Below the pieces are notes generated by a model. It was not told where the DNA came from. It saw nothing but the letters and a program-made list of their open reading frames with translations, and did not search any database. The position numbers and the translations under genes are program-made. From the NCBI GenBank assembly GCA_023231065.1, contig JALNWE010000034.1:1-29412 (forward strand): a stretch of 29,412 nt of DNA, given 5' to 3'. Numbering within the stretch: position 1 is the stretch's first letter; each line of letters begins with the position of its first letter. Below are positions 8,166 through 15,666 of the stretch, piece by piece. The DNA is from Bacteroidales bacterium. GTDB taxonomy: Bacteria > Bacteroidota > Bacteroidia > Bacteroidales > FEN-979.

Positions 8166-10025
8166 ATGAGAACACAAATACTTAAAGTCTTAACGATAGC
8201 TATCCTGTTTTCACAAGCAATATTGACTTTTGCACAGGCCCCTCCCTTGGGAACTGCTGCAGGATTCGTTCTTTTTTCGACCGTTGGAGCAGTATCCAAC
8301 GCGGGAATTTCACAAATCACAGGCAATGTTGGTACGAACAGTGGTTCTACTACCGGTTTTGGAAATGTGAATGGCGGGATACATGACAATGATGGGGTAA
8401 GTGCGCAGTGCGCAGCAGATCTGCTGATTGCGTATAACCAATTGAATAGTACCATTCCAACTTTTTTTCCTTCGCCGTTGCTGGGTAACGGACAGATTCT
8501 TAATGCTGGCGTCTACTCCATTTCCGGTGCGGCAACATTAAACATGAACCTGACTTTAAATGCACAGGGAAATGCCAGTGCGGTTTTTATTTTTCAGATT
8601 CAAGGAGCATTTTCCACCAGCGCTGATTCAAAAATCAAATTGATTAATGGGGCACAAGCCTGTAATGTATTTTGGAAAGTGGAAGGACTGGTAAGCATGG
8701 CTTCCGGAACTACCATGAGGGGAACTGTTATTGCAAATAACGCAGCAATTATCATGAACACCGGCGACACACTCGAAGGAAGAGCGCTTTCAACTACCGG
8801 GGCTGTAACTGTTGACGGAGTGCTGGCATATACACCCATCGGCTGTGGAAGTCCTATTCTTACAGGACCACCGGCTCCTGCACTTGCCTCCACTGAATGT
8901 TATACAATATTTTCTTCTGACGGAGCAGTTTCAAACGCAGGTATAACACATATTACAGGCGATGTCGGTACAAATGTCGGGTTAACCATCGGTTTCGATG
9001 CATTGTTGGTAAATGGCACTATTCATCCCATTCCGGATGTTTCTACAGCCCAATGTGCAGCCGATTTGATTGTCGTCTATAATTATCTCAACGGACTGAC
9101 GTATGATATTTTGCTGCTGCATCCTGAACAGTTTGGAAACGACCTGGTTCTTACCCCACATACTTACCTTATGAATGCCGCTACGGAATTTACAGGTACG
9201 CTATACCTCGATGCACAGGGTAATGCAGATGCAGTATTTGTGATCCAGATAAACGGGGCCCTTTCGACAAGCACCTATTCAAAAGTTCTTTTGATTAATG
9301 GGGCACAGGCAAAAAATGTGTATTGGAAAGTTGATGGCGCAGTCAGTATAAATGACTATTCGGAGTTCAAGGGGACAATTGTTTGCAACAATGGTGCGAT
9401 CCTCCTGGCTACAGGAGTTACACTGGATGGCAGAGCGCTTACAACCACAGGATCTTTAGGTACCACTGCAATCACGGCAAGTATGATCCCTGCAACTGTC
9501 CAGGTCAGTGGTGTTGTCGATGATTTGGTAACTGTTTGTAAAAATGCTTCCCAGACTATTACAATTGCGGGAGGGGGAACAACATTCCTGGTCCAGAACG
9601 GTGGTAGCGTTACGCTTATTGCAGGTATGAACATACGTTTCCTGGAGGGCACCCGGGTATTTTCCGGGGGATATCTGCATGGATACATCACTGCTACCGG
9701 AGAATTCTGCTGCGCTTCAAATGCAACAATGGTGACCAAAAACGCTATAACCACAGAAATTACTCCAATTGCTGAGGCCGATGCATTCTTCAAAATCTAT
9801 CCGTCCCCTACCAATGACAAATTTTATCTTGAACCTGACCGCACTTTAAGGGATATTATAACCGAGGTTCAAATATTCGGAATGGTCGGTAATTTAATCC
9901 TTACAGAGGAGGTAACCGGGAATGACCGTTATGAATTCTCCCTTGGGGAACAGAAACCAGGTATCTACTTTATTCGTGTTATGGCCGGTGATCGTCTGGA
10001 AATAAAGAAGATTGTGAGAAAATAA
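8166..10025 (+). CDS. Double DUF3494 (ice-binding-like) secreted protein with T9SS type A tail
   Basis: This 619-residue protein has a signal peptide ending at SQAILTFAQA and two DUF3494 beta-solenoid domains, at about residues 28-222 (ITGNVGTNSGSTTGFG, NGQILNAGVYSISGAATLN, LTLNAQGNASAVFIFQI, NVFWKVEGLVSM) and 233-440 (the same landmarks in the same order). Then comes a linker with VTVCKNASQTITI...LVQNGGSVTLIAG...GGYLHGYITATGEFC, resembling the short beta-stack modules common in Bacteroidota surface proteins, and a T9SS type A sorting domain (IYPSPTNDKFYLEP to KPGIYFIRVMAGDRLEIKKIV). It is expected to be exported across the outer membrane and attached to the surface. DUF3494 proteins include ice-binding proteins, but many are adhesins or of unknown role, so ice binding is not established here. 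It has its own copy of the regulon promoter. Confidence 0.9.
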   Translation: MRTQILKVLTIAILFSQAILTFAQAPPLGTAAGFVLFSTVGAVSNAGISQITGNVGTNSGSTTGFGNVNGGIHDNDGVSAQCAADLLIAYNQLNSTIPTFFPSPLLGNGQILNAGVYSISGAATLNMNLTLNAQGNASAVFIFQIQGAFSTSADSKIKLINGAQACNVFWKVEGLVSMASGTTMRGTVIANNAAIIMNTGDTLEGRALSTTGAVTVDGVLAYTPIGCGSPILTGPPAPALASTECYTIFSSDGAVSNAGITHITGDVGTNVGLTIGFDALLVNGTIHPIPDVSTAQCAADLIVVYNYLNGLTYDILLLHPEQFGNDLVLTPHTYLMNAATEFTGTLYLDAQGNADAVFVIQINGALSTSTYSKVLLINGAQAKNVYWKVDGAVSINDYSEFKGTIVCNNGAILLATGVTLDGRALTTTGSLGTTAITASMIPATVQVSGVVDDLVTVCKNASQTITIAGGGTTFLVQNGGSVTLIAGMNIRFLEGTRVFSGGYLHGYITATGEFCCASNATMVTKNAITTEITPIAEADAFFKIYPSPTNDKFYLEPDRTLRDIITEVQIFGMVGNLILTEEVTGNDRYEFSLGEQKPGIYFIRVMAGDRLEIKKIVRK

Positions 10026-10028
10026 CGG

Positions 10029-10094
10029 GTGTGAATCATGTAACATATTATTAAAGTTATGTAACGCTTTCTTTTGTTAAGGTTCCGACCTTTG
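10029..10094 (+). promoter_or_regulatory. Seven-copy regulon promoter, copy 2 (second DUF3494 paralogue)
   Basis: GTGTGAATCATGTAAC starts at 10029. Box 1 ATGTAAC is at 10038-10044 and box 2 ATGTAAC at 10059-10065 (21-bp step). After 21 bp comes the -7 element GACCTTTG (10087-10094), 43 bp before the ATG at 10137. The element begins five bases after the previous gene's stop, so the second paralogue has its own control despite the tandem order. Confidence 0.82.
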
Positions 10095-10136
10095 TCATGT
10101 TGTGAAAATTCTTTCACAAATCAAAAAACAAACAAA

Positions 10137-11759
10137 ATGAAAGTACATTTACTGAATGCATTAACTGCAGGGATTCTGCTCTTAATACCCATCCTGAGTT
10201 TTGCACAGGCCCCTCCCCTGGGAACTGTGTCAGAATTCGTTCTCTTTTCTACTGTTGGGGCAGTAACCAATACGGGAATTTCGCAGGTTACAGGCAATAT
10301 CGGTACGAACAACGGGGCCATTACCGGTTTCGGTAATGTGAACGGCGTGCTTCACAATACTGACGGCGCAATTGCGCAATGTGCAGCAGACCTGCTTATT
10401 GCTTATAACCAGCTGAACAGTACCATACCCAATTTCTTCCCCGGGCCGCTGCTTGGTAACGGCCAAATACTGAATGCCGGTGTATATTCCATATCCGAAG
10501 CTGCAACACTGAACTCAGTTCTGACATTAAATGCCCAAGGGGATGCAAATGCCATATTTATCTTTCAGATTGATGGAGCCTTTTCGACAAATGCTGACTC
10601 AAAAATCAAATTGATGAACGGGGCACAAGCCTGCAATGTGTTCTGGAAAATCGAAGGCCTTGTAAGCATGGCTTCAGGAACCACCATGAGGGGAACGGTC
10701 ATTGCGAATAACGCTGCTATAAACATAAATACCGGCGACACCCTTGAAGGAAGGGCGCTTTCTACCTCCGGGGCTGTAACGGTTGACGGTGTATTGGCAT
10801 ATACACCCAGTGGCTGCGGGAGTGCAGTACTTACTGGTCCGGCAGCTCCCGAACTCGCTTCTACGGAATGTTATGCATTGTTTTCATCTGACGGACCGGT
10901 AACAAATAGCGGTCTGACGTATGTTACAGGTGATGTTGGAACCAACGTTGGTTTGACAACCGGGTTCGATCCGCTTCTGGTAACAGGGACTATCCATCCC
11001 ATCCCGGATGGATCAACAGCACAATGTGCTTCAGATTTGCTTAATGTATATAACTACCTGAATACATTGCCATTTGATATTGAGCTGCTATTTCCGGCAC
11101 GGTTCGGGAACAACCTTGTGCTTACCCCTCATACATACCTCCTGAATGCCGCTACCGTATTTACTGATACACTTTATCTCAATGCACGGGGAAATGCAGA
11201 TGCCGTATTTGTTATCCAGGTGAATGGCGCTTTTTCAACAAGTACATATTCAAATGTTAAGCTGATCAATGGAACCCAGGCAAAAAATGTCTATTGGAAA
11301 ATCGATGGCGCAATGAGCTTAAACGACTATTCTGTTTTCAAAGGAATGATTGTTTGTAACAACAGCGCCATACTTTTAATGCAAGGCGTTCAACTTGACG
11401 GCAGGGCGCTCACAACAACCGGCGCCTTAACGGCCAATGCTATTAATGCCTTTGCCACTGAGGTTCCTTCAGGTTGCGCACCCGTAAGCATACCCGCTCA
11501 TGATGCAACAACAAATGAGGCGGTAACAATTTATCCGAATCCATTTATGGAGTTCATGAATGTCTTGATAAATGATAACTCACTGATCAAAGAAACTGAA
11601 TTGACGATTTATAACATTTTGGGAGTTGCGTTGATGAATACAACCCTCACCAAAAAAATTACCACACTTAAAACAGGCAACCTTCCACCCGGAATTTATT
11701 TCTATAAAATAACCGGTAATAATAAAACAATTCAATCCGGCCGGCTGGTTTCAAAGTAA
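10137..11759 (+). CDS. Second double DUF3494 secreted protein with T9SS type A tail
   Basis: The start is placed at ATG 10137 (MKVHLLNALTAGILLLIPILSFAQA), because the signal peptide begins there and the promoter -7 element ends at 10094; the longer frame from TTG 10074 would begin upstream of the promoter. The 540 residues comprise a signal peptide, two DUF3494 domains (about 25-215 and 228-435) that match the preceding protein along nearly their whole length, and a T9SS type A tail (VTIYPNPFMEFMNV, LTIYNILGVALMN, LPPGIYFYKITGNNKTIQSG). It lacks the roughly 90-residue linker module of its neighbour. Tandem duplication followed by divergence of the 3' ends is the likely origin. The family role is surface adhesion or ice binding, not resolved here. 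A terminator follows. Confidence 0.9.
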   Translation: MKVHLLNALTAGILLLIPILSFAQAPPLGTVSEFVLFSTVGAVTNTGISQVTGNIGTNNGAITGFGNVNGVLHNTDGAIAQCAADLLIAYNQLNSTIPNFFPGPLLGNGQILNAGVYSISEAATLNSVLTLNAQGDANAIFIFQIDGAFSTNADSKIKLMNGAQACNVFWKIEGLVSMASGTTMRGTVIANNAAININTGDTLEGRALSTSGAVTVDGVLAYTPSGCGSAVLTGPAAPELASTECYALFSSDGPVTNSGLTYVTGDVGTNVGLTTGFDPLLVTGTIHPIPDGSTAQCASDLLNVYNYLNTLPFDIELLFPARFGNNLVLTPHTYLLNAATVFTDTLYLNARGNADAVFVIQVNGAFSTSTYSNVKLINGTQAKNVYWKIDGAMSLNDYSVFKGMIVCNNSAILLMQGVQLDGRALTTTGALTANAINAFATEVPSGCAPVSIPAHDATTNEAVTIYPNPFMEFMNVLINDNSLIKETELTIYNILGVALMNTTLTKKITTLKTGNLPPGIYFYKITGNNKTIQSGRLVSK

Positions 11760-11774
11760 TCAATGTAAATCAAC

Positions 11775-11821
11775 AAGCCCGCTGTCCTGATAAACTTCAT
11801 GACAACGGGCTTTTCATTTTT
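11775..11821 (+). terminator. Rho-independent terminator after the second DUF3494 gene
   Basis: The arms aagcccg-c-tgtc (11775-11786) and gaca-a-cgggctt (11801-11812) pair over 11 bp with one mismatch, and are followed by TTTTCATTTTT. This is a good intrinsic terminator for the rightward DUF3494 transcript. Confidence 0.8.
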
Positions 11822-11915
11822 GTGTTCAGATCTGTTCGCTGGGTCTCCATGTCGCGGCGGTTCTCGGTTTTATGGACCATCATATCTTGTTTCAATTGGT
11901 GATCTCAACATTCAG

Positions 11916-12029
11916 TTAGGCCAGCCGAATCTCCATCTGTACCCAGATAGATACAATGGCGATCATGAAGCTGAACAGCCCGACGGCTTGCGGGAGGAGA
12001 AGCCCGAATAAAGTGTGTTTTGCAGTCAT
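11916..12029 (-). CDS. Possible 37-residue single-span membrane peptide
   Basis: Reading leftward from ATG 12029 gives MTAKHTLFGLLLPQAVGLFS and then FMIAIVSIWVQMEIRLA, ending in TAA (11916-11918). It has one hydrophobic segment (about residues 7-31) with a charged N-terminus and an amphipathic end, as in genuine small membrane proteins. No family is recognised. It stands alone in a stretch without other genes; it could also be the surviving end of a decayed gene. Confidence 0.35.
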   Translation of the reverse strand: MTAKHTLFGLLLPQAVGLFSFMIAIVSIWVQMEIRLA

Positions 12030-12589
12030 GCTAATATTGTTATCATATTGAAATATTTATTTTTTGAGTCATATGCCTGCCTGCCGGCAGACAGGGAATA
12101 TCCATAATTAACATTCATGGTTTGCATGAACATTGGGGTTTTGGATGTTTCATGGTATTTGGTTTAAATTTGTTTCAGGCAACAAAAATAAAGGGCCTAT
12201 ACGACCCCCGTTAGTGTAAAATGATGTATACATCTTGTGTCAAAACTATGATAATCAGAGGCTGCAGGGTATTTTTGCCATTGCACCGGCAAATTACATT
12301 GCGAACAGACCAGTGAAACAAGTGTTGACAGGGTCCGTTTTAAGGGGAAACGTCAGGGATGCATACTGAATGGAGGATCATCCTTATCCGGCAAACCACT
12401 AAAATGTAATACTTTTGTTTCCACTTTTTTTCACACTATTCTTATATCTTCCATATAACAATGTTTGCAATGAGCTGACCGTAAAACTGTTGAGATTTTG
12501 AGAAGCTAAAATAGATACTTTTGAAAAAACAACCATTTTATAACACACACAAATACAATTCATTGCCGATCATCAATTATCATTTTTTA
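12030..12589. other. Gene-poor intergenic stretch
   Basis: No convincing coding region is seen. Small symmetric elements are present: a ctgccggcag palindrome near 12072-12083 inside an imperfect longer repeat, and a perfect gatgtatacatc palindrome at 12223-12234. A TACTTTTG sequence at about 12516-12523 could be a -7 element for a rightward transcript that would enter the array below, but no gene follows on that strand. Confidence 0.4.
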
Positions 12590-12760
12590 ATTTTTTCATC
12601 ATCCTTTCTCCATCCTTTCTCCATCTTTTCTCCATCCTTTGTCCATCTTTTCTCCCAATAAGCAAGCTATAAGGAAGCTATAAGCATCATCTTTTCATCA
12701 TTCTTTCTCCATCTTTTGTCCATCTTTTGTCCATCCTTTGTCCATGCTCGTCCATGCTTG
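12590..12760. repeat. Pyrimidine-rich 10-bp minisatellite in two blocks
   Basis: Units of the form tttctccatc or tttgtccatc repeat about six times at 12597-12655 and again at 12687-12745, with degenerate ends. The blocks are separated by a spacer holding a duplicated aagctataagg (about 12660-12682). The composition and the tctcc/ccatc words resemble the 21-bp units of the dispersed repeat at 1400-1540 and 29340-29412, but the 105-bp core is absent. Confidence 0.8.
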
Positions 12761-12768
12761 TCTATTTC

Positions 12769-12803
12769 CAGACCTTCCAGGATTTGGAAACCTGGAAGGT
12801 CTG
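12769..12803. repeat. REP-like perfect 13-bp hairpin
   Basis: cagaccttccagg (12769-12781) is perfectly complementary to 12791-12803 across a 9-nt loop. Partial relatives (cctttcaggttt, aacctggaaggttt) occur at 15470 and 15537. It lies between the minisatellite and the end of the leftward transporter operon, and has no T run on either side. Confidence 0.65.
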
Positions 12804-12933
12804 TTGCGTGTCTTACGTTTTGGCCCGTGCCGAGCCTGAAAAATGTTTAGGGACAATATTTAGCGAAACGTAAATTCAAGGCAAATAATGAAAAGTGGTA
12901 CAACAATCGGTTACGGGGCTCCGGGCGTTTATA

Positions 12934-13695
12934 TTATTTCTTCTCATCTTTTGCTTTTTGCTTCGCTGCATTTTTTTCTTCTTTATCTTTTACCTTTTGG
13001 TCTGAAGCTTTTTGCTTCTCTATTTCTTTCTTCTTTTCTTCTGCTGCTTTTGCCTTCTTGTTAAAATAACCTTTCAAAAGGAAATTGTGTTTGGCAGCCT
13101 GCATATTTTCGCTAAACCCTTTGCTGCTGGTTTTAATATTTGTCATGGTCTGGCTGAAATCGTTTGCAATGGTCGAATCATTGATTAACCTTCCAAGTGT
13201 TCCGTTTCCGTTATTTATATTATACATGATCTCTGCCAGCTGATCCGCGGTTATCTGCACGCTTGCCATGATGGCATCAAGCTCAACAGGTTCAGCCGAC
13301 ACAATTGTTTGTCCGTCTTTTACTACCGGCGCATCAGAACTTCCCTGTGTGATAAATACAAGCCGGTCGCCAATAAGGCCTTCCGACCCAATGGCCATTT
13401 CACAGTCCGACTTTATGAACGGTTTGACCTCTTTCTTAATAAGCAACTCAACCTTTACCGTTGAATCGTTAATGATGCTGATTTTGTCAACGGTGCCGAC
13501 GTTAATCCCGGAAAAACGGACATTGTTCCCCACCTGGAGCCCGCTCACATTATAAAAAGTTGAACTAAGCTTAAATACAGGATCAAACAAATTTTTCTGT
13601 TTCCCGATGATAAATATAGCGAAAACAAAAAGGGCCAATCCACCGGCAATAAACAACCCAAGCCGTATCTTGAATTTTTGTGTGTGCGTATCCAT
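12934..13695 (-). CDS. mlaD: MlaD/MCE-domain substrate-binding protein of a lipid ABC transporter
   Basis: This 253-residue protein has an N-terminal membrane anchor (about residues 12-30, GLFIAGGLALFVFAIFIIG) and an MCE domain (about 38-115; STFYNVSGLQVGNNVRFSGI, VGTVDKI, VKVELLIKKEVKPF, IGSEGLIGDRLVFI). A helical region follows, and then a tail of about 50 residues made almost only of Lys, Glu, Ala, Gln and Asp. MCE proteins form hexameric rings in the periplasm that pass phospholipids between membranes. It is the third gene of the permease-ATPase-MCE operon, 30 bp after the ATPase. The charged tail is an accessory extension of unclear function and could be a coiled coil. Confidence 0.88.
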   Translation of the reverse strand: MDTHTQKFKIRLGLFIAGGLALFVFAIFIIGKQKNLFDPVFKLSSTFYNVSGLQVGNNVRFSGINVGTVDKISIINDSTVKVELLIKKEVKPFIKSDCEMAIGSEGLIGDRLVFITQGSSDAPVVKDGQTIVSAEPVELDAIMASVQITADQLAEIMYNINNGNGTLGRLINDSTIANDFSQTMTNIKTSSKGFSENMQAAKHNFLLKGYFNKKAKAAEEKKKEIEKQKASDQKVKDKEEKNAAKQKAKDEKK

Positions 13696-13725
13696 ATAAT
13701 AAGATTTACAACTTCAGTTTTTAAT

Positions 13726-14508
13726 TTATTTAAAAAAAGCCTGGATAAAGGGATCGGTTGAATGTTCATAGTCTGCCAGTTTTCCTTCCATATAAACTTC
13801 CCCTTCGTGCAGCATGACCATCCGGTTTGCCGTGTTCTGTGCACATTTTATATCGTGGGTGATGATGATCGAAGAAGTTTTGTACTTTCCCTGAACTTCG
13901 TTGATGAGGGAACTTATTTCATCGGAGGTGATGGGATCAAGTCCTGTTGTGGGTTCGTCATAGAGCATTATCATTGGGTCCACAACAATGGTGCGCGCCA
14001 GGCTTATTCGTTTACGCATACCTCCCGAAAGTTGCGACGGCATTTTATACATGGCATCAGCCAGACCTACATTTTCCAATACCTCAGTTATTTTTTCTTC
14101 CCTCTCCTTTTCAGTGAGATCCTTTTTTATCCTCTTCAAAGGAAATTCCAGGTTTTGTTTCACTGTCATGGAATCGTACAAGGCTCCGCTTTGAAAAAGA
14201 AATCCGATTTTCTTTCTCAACTCCCCCAATGTTTCACGGGTTAACGTACTCACATTTTGTCCAAGTACTTCAACCTTTCCTCCTTCGGGATTTAATAAAC
14301 CAACTACACATTTTATCAATACCGATTTACCGGAACCTGATTTTCCAAGAACTACCAGGTTTTCGCCAGTGAAAAGCTGCAATGATATATTTTTTAATAC
14401 TTCCTGCTGACCGAATCCCTTCCTGAGATTTGTGATCTCGACGACTGGTTCCTTGCTTTTCTTTTTGGTTGCAACTCCGGATAAAGTTTCTGCCTGAAGC
14501 TTGTTCAT
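13726..14508 (-). CDS. mlaF: ABC transporter ATPase, MlaF type
   Basis: The 260 residues carry a Walker A (GKSGSGKS, 55-62), a Q-loop (LFQSGALYDSMTV), the signature LSGGMRKR (160-167), Walker B with DEPTTGLDP (184-192) and the H-loop (ITHD). FQSGALYDSMTV and the LSGGM signature are typical of MlaF/Mkl-type ATPases, which power phospholipid movement with MlaE and MlaD. The start overlaps the end of the permease gene by 4 bases (ATGA, 14505-14508), implying translational coupling. About 20 extra N-terminal residues rich in Lys precede the ABC fold. Confidence 0.93.
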   Translation of the reverse strand: MNKLQAETLSGVATKKKSKEPVVEITNLRKGFGQQEVLKNISLQLFTGENLVVLGKSGSGKSVLIKCVVGLLNPEGGKVEVLGQNVSTLTRETLGELRKKIGFLFQSGALYDSMTVKQNLEFPLKRIKKDLTEKEREEKITEVLENVGLADAMYKMPSQLSGGMRKRISLARTIVVDPMIMLYDEPTTGLDPITSDEISSLINEVQGKYKTSSIIITHDIKCAQNTANRMVMLHEGEVYMEGKLADYEHSTDPFIQAFFK

Positions 14509-15347
14509 GACCTTAGCATATCTGTAATTTGTACTGCAACCACATCCACAATAATTACCAGGAGAGATGCCAGCACAACCGCCGAATTGGCGGCCTTTCC
14601 GACACTTTCAGTCCCACGCCCGGCATTGTATCCCTGATAGCATCCTACTGTTCCGATCACGGCTCCGAAAAAAAATGATTTAATCACAGCGGGAAAAAGA
14701 TCCATGAATGTAACATGGCTGAATGCCTGAGAGAAAAATAGAACAAAGGACACATCGCCCTTTAAATTTGCCCCTGCCCAACTCCCGAATATGCCCAATG
14801 CATCGGCATATAATATCAGCAAAGGGATCATTAAGGTTGCTGCCAAAATCCTTGTGACAACCAAAAAGCGGATAGGATTGGTGGAGGAAACCTCCATGGC
14901 ATCAATTTGTTCGGTTACTTTCATGGAGCCCAATTCCGCTCCCATACCCGAACCGATTTTTCCTGCACATATCAGACCTGTTATCACCGGCCCCATTTCC
15001 CTGATGAGGGAGATGGCAACCATTCCGGGAAGCAGCGTTACAGCCCCGAAATTAACAAGAACAGGGCGCGATTGAATGGTAAGTACAATCCCCATAATGG
15101 CCCCTGTGATAGAAATTAACGGCAATGATTTATACCCGATCTGGAAACATTGCCGTAAAAATTCTTTAAATTCAAAGTCGCGCGAAAATGTTTCCCTGAA
15201 AACCTTCCCAAGAAATAAAACAACATCAGCTAAGTCAGTCAAATAATTGCCTGCCTTTTCGGTTTTTGCCAATGTCTTCTCGCTTAGCCGCACCGATTGC
15301 TTTGTCGCGAAACCTTTGATTTTAAATGCAGGATCGATTTTTTTCAT
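14505..15347 (-). CDS. mlaE: MlaE-family phospholipid transporter permease
   Basis: This 280-residue integral membrane protein has the MlaE/YrbE features: GAIMGIVLTIQSRPVLVNFG, LIREMGPVITGLICAGKIGSGMGAELGSMKVTEQIDAMEV (the coupling segment contacting the ATPase), and several C-terminal spans (AVIKSFFFGAVIGTVGCYQG, SAVVLASLLVIIVDVV). A soluble N-terminal segment of about 40 residues precedes the first helix. It is the first gene of the operon; the ATG at 15347 fits the promoter whose -7 element is at 15370-15377. The system is expected to move phospholipids between the inner and outer membranes and maintain outer-membrane asymmetry. No MlaB or MlaC gene is seen here. Confidence 0.92.
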   Translation of the reverse strand: MKKIDPAFKIKGFATKQSVRLSEKTLAKTEKAGNYLTDLADVVLFLGKVFRETFSRDFEFKEFLRQCFQIGYKSLPLISITGAIMGIVLTIQSRPVLVNFGAVTLLPGMVAISLIREMGPVITGLICAGKIGSGMGAELGSMKVTEQIDAMEVSSTNPIRFLVVTRILAATLMIPLLILYADALGIFGSWAGANLKGDVSFVLFFSQAFSHVTFMDLFPAVIKSFFFGAVIGTVGCYQGYNAGRGTESVGKAANSAVVLASLLVIIVDVVAVQITDMLRS

Positions 15348-15369
15348 TTCATTGAAATCTTGCTTTGTA

Positions 15370-15435
15370 CAAATTTACAGGGGTCCCCTTACAGGTATGT
15401 TACATAACTTTTATTATATGTTACATCATTCACAC
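15370..15435 (-). promoter_or_regulatory. Seven-copy regulon promoter, copy 4 (Mla operon)
   Basis: Read leftward: GTGTGAATGATGTAAC (15435 to 15420), box 1 ATGTAAC at 15420-15426 and box 2 ATGTAAC at 15399-15405 (21-bp step). After 21 bp comes the -7 element TAAATTTG (15370-15377), 22 bp before the mlaE ATG. It is divergent from copy 3, so the Mla operon and the kinase pair are controlled from the same intergenic region. Confidence 0.85.
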
Positions 15436-15561
15436 ATTCAAAAACCATTATTGAGCCTGCCCCGAAAAACCTTTCAGGTTTGAATTCAACAAATTGGACG
15501 TTTGTTATCTAACAGTGAACATGTTTATTAGTAAAAACCTGGAAGGTTTGGTATGGGAAAT

Positions 15562-15627
15562 ATGTGAATAATGTAACATATTCCCGGAATAATATAACGG
15601 TTTAAGGAATAAAGAGACGCAACTTTG
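15562..15627 (+). promoter_or_regulatory. Seven-copy regulon promoter, copy 3 (kinase pair)
   Basis: ATGTGAATAATGTAAC starts at 15562. Box 1 ATGTAAC is at 15571-15577 and box 2 ATATAAC at 15592-15598 (21-bp step). After 21 bp comes the -7 element CAACTTTG (15620-15627), 39 bp before the ATG. It is the most divergent rightward copy (A for S at the centre of box 1, ATATAAC in box 2) but has identical spacing. Confidence 0.75.
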
Positions 15628-15666
15628 TTATAAGGAACATTATCCCACCTTTGTTATACTGATATT

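Noticed and set aside
10074..10136. Extended start (TTG 10074) for the second DUF3494 protein
   Set aside because: This start is upstream of the -7 element at 10087-10094, and the extra residues would precede a normal signal peptide.
11799..12011. 70-codon rightward frame after the second DUF3494 gene
   Set aside because: It begins inside the terminator and has no family resemblance. The opposite strand holds a more protein-like hydrophobic frame.
14704..14720. An extra ATGTAAC-like word (gaatgtaacatgg) inside mlaE
   Set aside because: There is no second box 21 bp away and no -7 element, and it lies within coding sequence, so it is chance.
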